Source of the DNA: Polaribacter sp. Q13
GTDB lineage: Bacteria > Bacteroidota > Bacteroidia > Flavobacteriales > Flavobacteriaceae
NCBI RefSeq assembly: GCF_016858305.2
Contig: NZ_CP074436.1
Coordinates: 20,001-84,000 of the forward strand
Length of the DNA: 64,000 bases
Reading direction: 5' to 3'
This document shows, in pieces, positions 8,832-18,034 of this stretch (positions are counted from its first letter, which is position 1; the number at the start of each line of letters is the position of its first letter). A program made the translations under genes and the position numbers. Below the pieces are notes generated by a model. It saw only the letters and a list, made by a program, of their open reading frames with translations. It searched no databases and had not been told where the DNA came from.

Positions 8832-9545
8832 CTATTTTTTAGAAATTAACCTTTTCCAGAATGAACGTTTGGTTTTATAAACTTCTTTTGTAGCCACTTT
8901 ACCCATTATTATACAAGAATCTAGTTTCAGTTCTAAGTTATAATTCAGTTTTAGGTTTAATTGTTTTTCCTTAATAACTACGTTTTCGGTTTTGTAGCCT
9001 AAATAACTAATAATTAAAATAGCACCTTTTTCTAAAGGTTTCGGAAATGTAAACTCGCCATCAAAATTAGTGGCAACTCCAATTGTTGTTCCTTTTAAAA
9101 GGATGCTTACACCCGGTAGAACTCCATCCTCATCGCTAATAATTCCTTTAACAATTTGTTTTTTTACAGGTAATACGGATGTTTCTTTAGTTTGATTACT
9201 ATTTTTATTTATTTCTATGGGGTTATTTTTCTCTTGAGCTTTTATCTCGCTTATAGAAAACAAAGAAATAAAAGACAATCCTAATCCAGCAAGCGCTCTA
9301 AATTGCCATCTATTTTCAGGTATTTCTTTCTCTTGATATGATGTTAATTGTGTTTTGTTAAAAATGCCACAAGTATTAATTTGGGGTTTCTTAAAATAGT
9401 GTATAATTTCTTGAGAAGTCATTCTTGTGAAATCAACGACTTCTTTGCTGCAAGAATTACAAAAACCGCCTTTGTTGGTTTTCGTAAAATTCTGGAACTT
9501 TTCTGAACAAGGTGTTTTTATTGATAAGTCAAATTGCGTTTTCAT
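8832..9545 (-). CDS. Cys-rich domain plus CarboxypepD_reg-like protein
   Basis: 237 aa in three parts. An N-terminal cysteine-rich module (about 1-65: TPCSEKF...GGFCNSCSKEVVDFTRMT...NTCGIFNKTQL) is likely metal-binding and recurs in Bacteroidota. One membrane segment lies at about 83-103 (ALAGLGLSFISLFSISEIKA). A CarboxypepD_reg-like beta domain at about 133-210 (VKGIISDEDGVLPGVSILLKG, ISYLGYKTENVVI) follows. The topology puts the Cys module in the cytosol and the beta domain outside. It is the first gene of a two-gene operon with the transglutaminase-like protein. A sensing or anchoring role is possible but not shown. Confidence 0.72.
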   Translation of the reverse strand: MKTQFDLSIKTPCSEKFQNFTKTNKGGFCNSCSKEVVDFTRMTSQEIIHYFKKPQINTCGIFNKTQLTSYQEKEIPENRWQFRALAGLGLSFISLFSISEIKAQEKNNPIEINKNSNQTKETSVLPVKKQIVKGIISDEDGVLPGVSILLKGTTIGVATNFDGEFTFPKPLEKGAILIISYLGYKTENVVIKEKQLNLKLNYNLELKLDSCIIMGKVATKEVYKTKRSFWKRLISKK

Positions 9546-9694
9546 GATATGTTTTTTTAATAGTTACATATCAAAGCTATTGAATAGGGAAGGAGTTTAA
9601 AAATGATATTGAGTAATCTGGTTTATTTTATAAGTTAAGTACCATTTTGAGTTAGTTTAAATAAATTAATAATTTTAAAATCTAAAACCTATTT

Positions 9695-10204
9695 TTATTT
9701 AATTCTTTTAGATTGTGTCGAAAAAGATAAACCTTGTTGTCCTTTTGTAGAGTTCATAATTCCTTCAAACAAAGGTTCTGGACAGTTTTTTGGAGTCTTC
9801 CATTCAAATATAAAATTAGAACCCGTACCACCTTCTGTATCTACTTCGTCTATGATTATTTCTGTAGTTTCTAAAGGACCTAAATAAATAGGTTTCTTAA
9901 AATATGTACGTACCAATTTACCATGTGTATCATAATAATTCGCTTTTAAAAGGTAAATAGTATCAGAATCACTAGTGTTTCGTAAACTAACCATTGCTGT
10001 TAAACTATGTGTTTTATGTTCTGATACACTATAAATTTGAGAGTAAATAGAAAGATACGATTTACCATATTCTAAAGAATCTTTAGGGTTGATATTCGCA
10101 TATCTTTTGGTCCAGTTTTTTACATTTATAGAACTTACTTCTTTCTCTTTATTACAGCTTATTGCTAAAAGACCAAGTATTACAAATAGCGTAAATTTTT
10201 TCAT
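9695..10204 (-). CDS. DUF3124 lipoprotein
   Basis: A 169-aa lipoprotein. The signal peptide ends in the lipobox LAISC, with Cys17 as the anchor. The rest matches the DUF3124 pattern: YLSIYSQIYSVSEHKTHSLTAM, RNTSDSDTIYLLKANYYDT, GKLVRTYFKKPIYLGPLE, TEIIIDEVDTEGGTGSNFIFEW and a final GQQGLSFSTQ. Function is unknown for the family. It stands alone on the minus strand. Confidence 0.78.
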   Translation of the reverse strand: MKKFTLFVILGLLAISCNKEKEVSSINVKNWTKRYANINPKDSLEYGKSYLSIYSQIYSVSEHKTHSLTAMVSLRNTSDSDTIYLLKANYYDTHGKLVRTYFKKPIYLGPLETTEIIIDEVDTEGGTGSNFIFEWKTPKNCPEPLFEGIMNSTKGQQGLSFSTQSKRIK

Positions 10205-10382
10205 TTTAATTTTTTAAAATCAGGTTATAATTGTTTTAAAACAAGATTTAACGAATTTACTCGTTTTTATCTTTAAAATCAAAAAACAATTCTGAATTAA
10301 TAGAACTGTTTTTTATAATTAAGATATTTTTTTTATTTTGTACAGATTATATATATAAATAAATGTTCATCAAAAAATAATC

Positions 10383-10724
10383 TTATTTGTCTGTTGCAAT
10401 TCCAAAATAAACCCAAGTTACATTTTCTGAAAATGGATTGCTCATAGAGTGGAATTCTCCTTGTTCAATGGTGATACAATCTCCATGAATTACAATCATT
10501 TTTTGATCATTAACAACAAATTCGGCTTTACCAGATTGTATATAAAAAACTTCGTACATCGTATCATGTTTATGAGTTTCTACAGCTTGTCCGGGCTTAA
10601 AAGTTGCAGCCCCAAACATCATTAATTGAGGTACAATACCTTTTTCGATAAATACTTTTTTCTTAACATCTTCATCATGGCTTGTGCCTATTTCTGGTAA
10701 TGTGTTTGTGTTTACTAGTTTCAT
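10383..10724 (-). CDS. Cupin-domain protein
   Basis: A 113-aa single-domain cupin, cytosolic. The two cupin boxes are present: box 1 PGQAVETHKHDTMYEVFYIQSG, with the metal ligands His, His and Glu in HKHDTMYE, then G-DCITIEQGEFHSMSNPF as box 2 with the later His. Such small cupins bind a metal and act as isomerases, dioxygenases or ligand sensors; I cannot tell which here. It is monocistronic. Confidence 0.82.
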   Translation of the reverse strand: MKLVNTNTLPEIGTSHDEDVKKKVFIEKGIVPQLMMFGAATFKPGQAVETHKHDTMYEVFYIQSGKAEFVVNDQKMIVIHGDCITIEQGEFHSMSNPFSENVTWVYFGIATDK

Positions 10725-10883
10725 TGTAAATATTAATTTTGATTAACAAAAATAGTTAAATCACAAAAGAATAAGATTTAATACCAAATGAATTTAATCC
10801 GTTATTTTGATGTTTATTTGGTCTAAGATCATTTTAAACTTCATATAAATTAGATGGTATTCTTTTTCTTTTTTTTTAAAGTG

Positions 10884-10927
10884 CACTATAAAAACCTTCC
10901 TGTAAATACAAAGAGGTTTTTATAGTG
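10884..10927 (-). terminator. Hairpin after the small ORF, likely terminator
   Basis: A 14-bp inverted repeat, CACTATAAAAACCT...AGGTTTTTATAGTG. On the minus strand the inner stem ends AGGTTTTT, so it could end the transcript of the 60-aa gene just upstream. Its arms resemble the htpG terminator. Confidence 0.5.
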
Positions 10928-10932
10928 ATAAA

Positions 10933-11115
10933 TTAATCTATTTTATCTTGATGTTCTATTTTATCTTGATTTCCAAAAATGGATTTATCTTCTTCATTTA
11001 TTGAGTTGGATAATCCAATCATAAATGCGGTAATAATCATTAAAAACTTTTTTTTGAGCCAATATTTTGCACGGTTATATTTTCCTGTATGCGGATTTTC
11101 TTTCTGTTTATACAT
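10933..11115 (-). CDS. Small membrane-associated protein, unknown
   Basis: A 60-aa frame: a basic N terminus (MYKQKENPHTGKYNRAKYWL), one hydrophobic stretch at about 24-38 (FLMIITAFMIGLSNS), and an acidic tail with the repeated word QDKI. A hairpin directly follows its stop, which favours a real transcript. I do not recognise a family. Confidence 0.4.
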   Translation of the reverse strand: MYKQKENPHTGKYNRAKYWLKKKFLMIITAFMIGLSNSINEEDKSIFGNQDKIEHQDKID

Positions 11116-11192
11116 ATTAATAATGATAAAGAATGAGACATTAGTTTTATCATTTGTAGCTTTTCAGCGTTTGCAAAGAATAGTGGGTAGTT

Positions 11193-11558
11193 CTATGCGA
11201 TATATACATTAGAAATAAAATTACTATTTGTAATTTTATTGATTAAGAAAATATGTTGATTGTTTTGTAAAGCAATTTCTAAATGCAATTGCTTTTGTAA
11301 TTTTAGGGTAAGTAGAATTCGCTTTTGAAAAGTAAATTTTAGAGAAATATTTTGAAAGAGATAAATTAAAAAGTAGTTATAAGCTATTGTATTCTTATTA
11401 AAAGCACCAATTTTGGTGTTTTTATAACTTATTTTTTGTTGTTGATTTATCTTGGAAGACTGATAGTATTCTGAAGAGTTTTCTTGACAATAGATAGTAG
11501 ATTCTGCAACCGAATGAAGAAATATCAGAAGAAAAACAAAAAGATGTTTCAAGTGCAT
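11193..11558 (-). CDS. Hypothetical exported protein
   Basis: A 121-aa frame with a hydrophobic start that could be a signal peptide (MHLKHLFVFLLIFLHSVAES). The remainder is Lys-, Gln- and Ile-rich, with no motif I know. It lies just downstream of htpG but beyond that gene's terminator. It may be a real small secreted protein or a chance frame in AT-rich DNA; the signal-like start is the only support. Confidence 0.35.
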   Translation of the reverse strand: MHLKHLFVFLLIFLHSVAESTIYCQENSSEYYQSSKINQQQKISYKNTKIGAFNKNTIAYNYFLIYLFQNISLKFTFQKRILLTLKLQKQLHLEIALQNNQHIFLINKITNSNFISNVYIA

Positions 11559-11583
11559 TTTGAATCTATTTATAAAAATGATT

Positions 11584-11616
11584 TAAAAAAACCTCTCTGA
11601 ATACACAGAGAGGTTT
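11584..11616 (-). terminator. htpG terminator
   Basis: AAACCTCTCTG-AATACA-CAGAGAGGTTT hairpin. Read on the minus strand it ends in a run of seven T, 26 bases after the htpG stop. Confidence 0.8.
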
Positions 11617-11641
11617 ATAATTTATCTGTGGCGATTCGCCA

Positions 11642-13546
11642 CTATTTAATCAACGCGTAAGAACGTTTTATAAAATTAGTTAACTCTTCACCATGTAACA
11701 AGTTTTGAGATAATTTTGCTAAATCAAAAGCCTGAGATATTAAACCTTTCTGAGCAGCTTCGTCTTTATTATTTAGTATTTCAGAAACTAACGGGCTGTT
11801 TGTATTTACCACTAAGTTATACATGTCAGGGAAATTACCCATTCCCATCATTCCACCACCACCAGAAGCTTGCATTTCTTTCATTCTACGCATAAATTCA
11901 GGCACTGTAATCATAAATGGAGAAGCAGCAGAATCCATCGCTTCTAATTGAACCGTATATGTTTTAGAATTTACCGCACCTTCAATAATTGGTTTTAAAG
12001 TTGCAATTTCTTCCTCAGTTAATTTAGAAATTACGTTATCGTCTTTCTTAATTAAGTTGTCTACGTGATCTGCATCAACTCTAGAGAATTTTACTTTTGC
12101 ATCACCACCTTCTAATTTCTGCATTAAATGAGAAATAATAGGAGAATCTAATAACAATACTTCATATCCTTTAGCTGTTGCATCTTGAATATAACTGTGT
12201 TGTGCTTCTTTGTTTGATGTATATAAAATAACGTGATTTCCTTCTTTATCAGTCTGAGAATCTTTTGTTTTTTCAATTAATTCATCAAACGTAAAATACG
12301 TATCTGCAACTGTTGGGTACAATGCAAATTTCTTCGCTTTGTCAAAGAATTTATCTTCAGACAACATTCCGTACTCAATAATTACTTTAATATCATTCCA
12401 TTTTTTCTCAAAATCTGGTCTGTCTTTTTTGAATATAGAAGATAATTTGTCGGCTACTTTTTTAGTAATGTAACCAGAAATTTTCTTTACAGCTCCGTCT
12501 GCTTGTAAACCAGAACGAGAAACGTTTAAAGGAATATCTGGAGAATCAATCACACCTTTTAACATTTGTAAGAAATCAGGAACAATTCCTTCTACATTAT
12601 CCGTTACAAAAACTTGGTTTTGGTATAATTGAATTTTATCCTTTTGTACATCCATGGATGGAGATAACTTAGGGAAAAATAAAATACCGGTTAAGTTAAA
12701 AGGATAATCTACATTTAAATGAATGTGGAATAAAGACTCTTCAAATTGCATTGGATACAATTCTCTGTAGAAGTTTTCATAATCTTCATCACTTAAATCT
12801 GCAGGCGCTTTGGTCCAAGCAGGTTCTGTATTGTTGATGATATTATCAACAGTAATTTTTTTATGAGGCTCTGTAGTTTCTTTACCTTCAGCATCTGTTG
12901 TAGTTGCAGGTGTAAACTCAGGATCGTTAATTTCTTCTGTTCCAAATTTAATTGGCACTTGGTTAAAACGATTGTATTTGTTTAGTAAACCACCAATTTT
13001 ACTTTCTTCTAAGAAGTCTAAAGAATCTTCTGCAACGTGTAAAATAATTTCTGTTCCTCTGTCTGTTTTATCGCTTTCTACTAAAGTAAACTCTGGCGAA
13101 CCATCACAAGTCCAATGTGCAGCAGGTGCATCTTTAAAAGACTTTGTAATTAATTCTACTTTTTCTGCAACCATAAAAGCAGAGTAAAAACCTAGTCCAA
13201 AATGACCAATAATTCCTGCTTCGTTGTCTTTATATTTATCTAAAAACTCTTCAGCTCCAGAAAATGCAATTTGGTTGATGTATTTTTCAACCTCATCTGC
13301 AGTCATTCCTAAACCTTGATCTTTTATTGTAATAGTCTTAGCATCTTTATCTATACTCACTTCAATTTTAGCATCGCCTAATTCCGTTTTAGCTTCACCA
13401 ATAGCAATTAAATGCTTTAATTTAGAAGTTGCATCTGTTCCGTTAGAAATCAATTCACGTAAAAATATTTCGTGATCTGAGTATAAGAATTTTTTAATCA
13501 GTGGAAAAATATTCTCTACCGATACATTAATATTTCCTTTTGCCAT
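11642..13546 (-). CDS. htpG: Hsp90 chaperone HtpG
   Basis: Cytosolic ATP-dependent chaperone, 634 aa as usual for HtpG. The GHKL ATPase domain shows the classic boxes: FLRELISNGTDATSKLKHL near residue 30 with the ATP-contacting Glu and Asn, IKDQGLGMTADEVEKYI near 75, and GHFGLGFYSAFMVAEKVE near 115. The middle domain has GILFFPKLSP near 285 and LNVSRSGLQAD near 340, with the catalytic-loop Arg. The dimerisation domain holds a glycine/methionine-rich patch (GGGGMMGMGN) near 570. The upstream region carries a tandem TGTCA repeat that may be a stress-response site. Confidence 0.97.
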   Translation of the reverse strand: MAKGNINVSVENIFPLIKKFLYSDHEIFLRELISNGTDATSKLKHLIAIGEAKTELGDAKIEVSIDKDAKTITIKDQGLGMTADEVEKYINQIAFSGAEEFLDKYKDNEAGIIGHFGLGFYSAFMVAEKVELITKSFKDAPAAHWTCDGSPEFTLVESDKTDRGTEIILHVAEDSLDFLEESKIGGLLNKYNRFNQVPIKFGTEEINDPEFTPATTTDAEGKETTEPHKKITVDNIINNTEPAWTKAPADLSDEDYENFYRELYPMQFEESLFHIHLNVDYPFNLTGILFFPKLSPSMDVQKDKIQLYQNQVFVTDNVEGIVPDFLQMLKGVIDSPDIPLNVSRSGLQADGAVKKISGYITKKVADKLSSIFKKDRPDFEKKWNDIKVIIEYGMLSEDKFFDKAKKFALYPTVADTYFTFDELIEKTKDSQTDKEGNHVILYTSNKEAQHSYIQDATAKGYEVLLLDSPIISHLMQKLEGGDAKVKFSRVDADHVDNLIKKDDNVISKLTEEEIATLKPIIEGAVNSKTYTVQLEAMDSAASPFMITVPEFMRRMKEMQASGGGGMMGMGNFPDMYNLVVNTNSPLVSEILNNKDEAAQKGLISQAFDLAKLSQNLLHGEELTNFIKRSYALIK

Positions 13547-13616
13547 TTTATGTCTATTTTGTTTAATTTATTATTTCTGATAAGTACTATTCAAAAAAAA
13601 TACCAAAGCGTTTTTT

Positions 13617-13631
13617 ATGACAAGATGACAG
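13617..13631 (-). promoter_or_regulatory. Tandem TGTCA repeat upstream of htpG
   Basis: On the minus strand, TGTCA-TCT-TGTCA lies about 70 bases before the htpG start. I recall similar TGTCA pairs in front of heat-shock genes of related bacteria, but that is memory, so it is a candidate operator only. Confidence 0.35.
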
Positions 13632-13729
13632 AAATATTATTTTATTTGGCAAGTATCTTATTTATTATTAAAAATTAGTATTTTTATGTATTACAAATTT
13701 GCAAATAATTAAAAAATCAAAATATAATT

Positions 13730-14737
13730 ATGTATAATTCAAAAATTACTGGACTAGGCTATTATGTTCCCGAAAATGTTGTTACTAATAACGACTTAAA
13801 AGAGTTCATGGAAACTTCAGATGAATGGATTGAAGAAAGAACAGGTATAAAAGAACGACGTTGGATAGATCCAAAAACAGGAGATACTACGGCGGTTATG
13901 GGAGCTAAAGCGTCTAGAATAGCAATTGAAAGAGCGGGTTTAACAAAAGATGATATCGATTTTATTGTGTTTGCAACTTTAAGTCCAGATATGTATTTTC
14001 CTGGAGGTGGCGTGCAAGTGCAAGATATGTTAGACATGCCAACAATTGGAGCTTTAGATGTGCGTAACCAATGTTCTGGGTTTATTTATGCAATGTCTGT
14101 TGCAGATCAGTTTGTAAAAACCGGCATGTATAAAAATGTTTTAGTGATTGGTGCAGAATATCATTCTGGTGGATTAGATAGATCTACAAGAGGAAGAAAT
14201 GTATCTGTAATTTTTGGAGATGGAGCGGGAGCAGCAATACTTTCTAGAAGTGAAGAAGCCGGAAAAGGAATTTTATCTACTCATTTACATTCGGAAGGAA
14301 AACATGCAAAAGAATTAATCTTAGAAGGCCCATCTACAAAACATTGGGTGCCAGAAATATTAGAAGCCAATGATCCGAATGATGTTTCTTATTATCCTTA
14401 TATGAATGGTCAGTTTGTTTTTAAACATGCCATTACTCGTTTTTCCGAAGCGATAGTAGAAGGTTTAGAAGCCAATAAATTAGAGAAAGAAGATATAGAT
14501 ATGTTAATTCCGCATCAAGCTAATTTACGTATTTCACAATTTATTCAACGTAAGTTTAGATTGCCAGATGATAAAATATATAATAATATTCAAAAATATG
14601 GAAATACCACTGCAGCTTCTGTAATTATTGCATTAACGGAAGCTTGGGAATTAGGTAAAATAAAAGACAACGATTTAGTAGTTTTGGCCGCTTTTGGTAG
14701 CGGATTTACTTGGGGTTCTGTTATTATCCGTTGGTAA
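13730..14737 (+). CDS. 3-oxoacyl-ACP synthase III-like enzyme
   Basis: KAS III (FabH) superfamily condensing enzyme, 335 aa, cytosolic. It shows SDEWIEERTGIKERRW near the N terminus, the nucleophile Cys115 in DVRNQCSGFIYAM, the catalytic His in LIPHQANLRISQ near residue 262, the Asn in KYGNTTAASV near 293, and a GSGFTWGSVII end. FabH proper joins acetyl-CoA to malonyl-ACP to start fatty-acid synthesis. This form has a longer middle segment (EGPSTKHWVPEILEANDPNDVSYYPYM) than textbook FabH, so it may be a paralogue for a special fatty or aryl-polyene product. No other lipid gene is adjacent. Divergent from htpG, and followed by a terminator. Confidence 0.82.
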   Translation: MYNSKITGLGYYVPENVVTNNDLKEFMETSDEWIEERTGIKERRWIDPKTGDTTAVMGAKASRIAIERAGLTKDDIDFIVFATLSPDMYFPGGGVQVQDMLDMPTIGALDVRNQCSGFIYAMSVADQFVKTGMYKNVLVIGAEYHSGGLDRSTRGRNVSVIFGDGAGAAILSRSEEAGKGILSTHLHSEGKHAKELILEGPSTKHWVPEILEANDPNDVSYYPYMNGQFVFKHAITRFSEAIVEGLEANKLEKEDIDMLIPHQANLRISQFIQRKFRLPDDKIYNNIQKYGNTTAASVIIALTEAWELGKIKDNDLVVLAAFGSGFTWGSVIIRW

Positions 14738-14777
14738 TTTTTAGAATTTAGAAATCAATATTTTTTAAGTAAAAACA

Positions 14778-14812
14778 AATGCCAATATAAACTTATATTG
14801 GCATTTTTTTTT
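14778..14812 (+). terminator. Terminator after the KAS III-like gene
   Basis: AATGCCAATATAA-ACT-TATATTGGCATT hairpin followed by a run of T, between convergent genes. Confidence 0.8.
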
Positions 14813-14877
14813 GTTACATATTATAAAAACACTCTTTAAAAGTAGTTTTTAAACTATTTTTATCAAATAAAAGTACG

Positions 14878-15972
14878 TTATTTAGATATTTTAGGGTAAT
14901 CTGTATATCCCTTAGATCCTTGGGTATAAAAAGTATCTTGATTCCATTCGGCCAATTCTAAATTGTTTTCAAAACGTTCTACCAAATCTGGGTTCGAAAT
15001 AAATGGTTTACCATAAGCTATTAAATCAGCATCTCCATCTTCTAATACTTTATTTCCTTTTTCTTTATCAAACGAAGTGTTAATCATTAAAGTTCCATTA
15101 TATAAAGGACGGAAATGTTTTGCAATTTCTGTTACTGCAAAAGGAACATTAGAAACATCTGTAAACGGTTCCGAAAGGTGTACATAAGCTAAATTGTAAT
15201 CGTTTAATTTTTTAATAATGTATTCGAAGGTTGGTATGGTTTCTTCGTCTAAATTGATGCCAAACAGACCGTTTAAAGAAGGATTGAAACGTACGCCAAT
15301 TTTTTCTTGAGGTATTACTTCTTTCATGGCGTCTAAAACTTCAAAAAAGAAACGCGTTTTGTTTTCAATGCTTCCTCCGTAACTATCTGTTCTTGTGTTA
15401 GAACAGTTTGTGAAAAATTGATGAAATAAATAACCATTAGAAGAGTGAATCTCTACACCATCAAAACCTGCTTTTACAGCATTCGCAGCTGCATTTTTAA
15501 AATCGTTAACCGTAGTTTTAATATCTTCAATAGTCATTTCTTTTGGGGTAACAGTATCTTTAAAACCTTCTGGTGTAAAAGATTGTGCGTTTGGGTTTAT
15601 TGCCGATGGAGAAAGAGGTAATTCTCCATTATGAAAATCTGGATGCGATATTCTTCCAACATGCCATAATTGTATAAAGATTTTTCCACCTTTATCATGT
15701 ACACGTTTGGTTACTTTTTTCCAACCTTGTACCTGCGCGTCAGAATATATTCCTGCTGTATAAATATAACCAACTGCATCTTTAGATACCTGAGATCCTT
15801 CTGTTATAATTAAACCTGCAGAAGCACGTTGCTCATAATACAAACCATGCAATTCGTTCGTAGCTACGTTACCTTCGTTATTTGCTCTACTACGCGTCAT
15901 GGGAGCCATTACGACTCTGTTTTTTAAACTAATATTTCTATTATATGGAGTTAATAACTGTTGCTTGCTCAT
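14878..15972 (-). CDS. Old Yellow Enzyme-family alkene reductase
   Basis: FMN-dependent NAD(P)H oxidoreductase that reduces activated C=C bonds (enones, N-ethylmaleimide, nitro compounds). 364 aa, one TIM barrel. Seen: KNRVVMAPMTRSRA near residue 20, GGKIFIQLWHVGRISHPDF near 95, the substrate-binding pair His/Asn in DGVEIHSSNGYLFHQF near 175 (HxxN form), the stretch DSYGGSIENKTRFFFEV near 200, and ADLIAYGKPFISNPDLVERF near 330. Read from the same strand as the Crp-like regulator 88 bases upstream, so that regulator may control it. Confidence 0.9.
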   Translation of the reverse strand: MSKQQLLTPYNRNISLKNRVVMAPMTRSRANNEGNVATNELHGLYYEQRASAGLIITEGSQVSKDAVGYIYTAGIYSDAQVQGWKKVTKRVHDKGGKIFIQLWHVGRISHPDFHNGELPLSPSAINPNAQSFTPEGFKDTVTPKEMTIEDIKTTVNDFKNAAANAVKAGFDGVEIHSSNGYLFHQFFTNCSNTRTDSYGGSIENKTRFFFEVLDAMKEVIPQEKIGVRFNPSLNGLFGINLDEETIPTFEYIIKKLNDYNLAYVHLSEPFTDVSNVPFAVTEIAKHFRPLYNGTLMINTSFDKEKGNKVLEDGDADLIAYGKPFISNPDLVERFENNLELAEWNQDTFYTQGSKGYTDYPKISK

Positions 15973-16060
15973 TTAATGTTGATTTTTATATTGTTAATAT
16001 AGATACAAAGTTACAAGACTTGTAGGCTAATATTATTGATCTATATTAATTAAGAAAGAT

Positions 16061-16636
16061 TTAACTTTTAGGTTGTCTTCTAACCCGGCTTAAGTTTTCT
16101 GGAGAAACACCTAAATAATTTGCAATGTCGTAATTAGGGACTCTATTTTCTATGTTTGGATAAGAAGAACAAAACTCTAAGTAACGCTCTTGTGTGTTTT
16201 TTTCTAATGTAGATAAAATTCTTTTTCGCTGCGCGATGACAGCCTTGGTGGTTAAAATTCTAAAATAACGTTCAAAAACAGGAGCTTCATCATAAATCTT
16301 TTGAAGATTATTATAGCTAATAGATAATAATTTAGAGTCTTCAATTGCTTCTATGTGTAGTATGGAAGGTATTTGATTGTAAAAAGCATCAAAATCTCCT
16401 ATCCACCAATTTTCTACTGCAAACTGAATGATGTGTCTATGGCCTTTATCATCAGAATAATAAGCCTTTAAACAACCTTTAACAACAAAATATTCTTGGT
16501 TTACAATGGCTCTTGGTAATAATAAAAACTGACCTTTTGGTATAGAAGTTTCAGTTAAAAGCGCATTAAAAAATTCTAAATCAATGGTTGTTGGTGTAAT
16601 ATGATTGTTGATGTGATTTGTTATAGATTGATACAT
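16061..16636 (-). CDS. Crp/Fnr-family transcription regulator
   Basis: A 191-aa one-component regulator. The N-terminal cyclic-nucleotide-binding fold (about 25-130) includes NQEYFVVKGCLKAYYSD and GDFDAFYNQIPSILHIEAIEDSKL. The C-terminal helix-turn-helix is short and ends NYDIANYLGVSPENLSRVRR, the usual form in Bacteroidota. The cysteines of oxygen-sensing Fnr proteins are absent, so it is not an Fe-S sensor. It lies directly upstream of the Old Yellow Enzyme gene on the same strand, its most likely target. Confidence 0.85.
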   Translation of the reverse strand: MYQSITNHINNHITPTTIDLEFFNALLTETSIPKGQFLLLPRAIVNQEYFVVKGCLKAYYSDDKGHRHIIQFAVENWWIGDFDAFYNQIPSILHIEAIEDSKLLSISYNNLQKIYDEAPVFERYFRILTTKAVIAQRKRILSTLEKNTQERYLEFCSSYPNIENRVPNYDIANYLGVSPENLSRVRRQPKS

Positions 16637-16772
16637 CTTAGAAATATACTAAAATGATTATTTATTTAAAATGAAATAGACTTTTTTTATTTTGATATGA
16701 GCGTGTTTTTATAATAAACTCATAAAATAAAATAGTGTTTAGAATGTGATGTATTGTTGTTTTACAATGCTT

Positions 16773-17771
16773 TTATTGGGCAATTAATACTTCATTCTCT
16801 GTTTTTATATTTTTTTCAAAATTAGAAATATTCTCTATAGTTATTTTGGCTATTTGTTCTAATGCTTCTTTGGTTAAAAAACCTTGGTGAGCTGTGATTA
16901 ATACATTTGGGAAACTTATTAGTCTTAATATTAAATCATCATGAATAATATCTTCAGACAAATCTTTATAGAATAGTTTCTCTTCTTGTTCGTATACATC
17001 TATACCTAAATACCCTATTTTATGACTTTTTAAAGCGGTAATAGCATCAGCGCTATCAATTAACGCACCTCTACTGGTGTTAATAAGCATCACACCTTTT
17101 TTCATTTTTGAAAACGTTTTTTTATTCATTAGGTGATGCGTTTCTGGTGTAAGTGGGCAATGTAAAGAAATAATATCAGATGTTTTTATCAATTCATCAA
17201 AGGGTAAATAATCAACACCTATTTTTATCAATTCTTTGTTTTCATAAAGATCATAAGCAACTACTTTACAACCAAAACCTTGCATTATCTTTGAAAATGC
17301 TTCACCAATTCTACCTGTACCAATTACACCAACGGTTTTGTTATGTAGATTAAAACCTATCAGTTTTTCTAAGGAGAAATTACCTTCTCTAATTCTGTTA
17401 TATGCCTTATGGGTTTTTCTATTTAATGTCATAATTAAAGCAACTGCTTGTTCTGCAACTGCTTCTGGAGAATATGCGGGAACTCTAACAACTGTAATCT
17501 TATTTTCTGCAGCTGTTTCTAAATCTATATTATTAAAGCCTGCACAACGCAAAGCAATTAGCTTAATTCCATTTTTTGCAAGTTTTTTTATAGTTTCACT
17601 ATCTAATTTATCATTTACAAAAACACAAACAGCATTAAATCCTAATGCTAAATTGGTTGTTTTCTTATTTAAAGACTCTTCAAAATAGGTAAAAGAAAGG
17701 GCTCCTTTAATGTTGTGTTTTTCTAATGATTCTTTATCGTAAGACTTTGTACTAAAAACAGCTATTTTCAT
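16773..17771 (-). CDS. D-2-hydroxyacid dehydrogenase (LdhA-like)
   Basis: NAD-dependent enzyme of the D-isomer 2-hydroxyacid dehydrogenase family, 332 aa, most like fermentative D-lactate dehydrogenase (pyruvate to D-lactate). Seen: the N-terminal substrate half with IKLIALRCAGFNNID near residue 75, the Rossmann motif VGVIGTGRIGEAFSKIM near 148, LHCPLTPETHHLMN near 203, the catalytic Arg in LINTSRGALIDS near 233, the Glu in GIDVYEQEEKLF near 260, and the His in LITAHQGFLTKEAL near 294. It is divergent from the CoA-binding protein. Confidence 0.87.
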   Translation of the reverse strand: MKIAVFSTKSYDKESLEKHNIKGALSFTYFEESLNKKTTNLALGFNAVCVFVNDKLDSETIKKLAKNGIKLIALRCAGFNNIDLETAAENKITVVRVPAYSPEAVAEQAVALIMTLNRKTHKAYNRIREGNFSLEKLIGFNLHNKTVGVIGTGRIGEAFSKIMQGFGCKVVAYDLYENKELIKIGVDYLPFDELIKTSDIISLHCPLTPETHHLMNKKTFSKMKKGVMLINTSRGALIDSADAITALKSHKIGYLGIDVYEQEEKLFYKDLSEDIIHDDLILRLISFPNVLITAHQGFLTKEALEQIAKITIENISNFEKNIKTENEVLIAQ

Positions 17772-17985
17772 AATAATTTAGTTTGTAATGCTCTATAAAA
17801 AGTATAAGTTGGTGTTATATAAAGGTAATTATATTTATAGATTAATAACTAAAAAAAATTATCAACTTTATGTTGGTTTTTACCTTTTGTTAAAGTTGAT
17901 GTTTTTGTATAAGTGAGCTTAAAACTTAAAATAGTGAAGCTAAATTTTATTTTTTTTTAGTATGGAATGGTTTATAGAAATCTCA

Positions 17986-18015
17986 TTGTTTATATTTGTT
18001 ATGATTTTAAATTTG
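17986..18015 (+). promoter_or_regulatory. Promoter of the CoA-binding protein gene
   Basis: TTG at 17986-17988, a 19-base spacer, then TAAATTTG at 18008-18015. This fits the Bacteroidota -33/-7 arrangement and lies 20 bases before the start codon. Confidence 0.6.
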
Positions 18016-18034
18016 TTTAACGTAAATTAACGGA

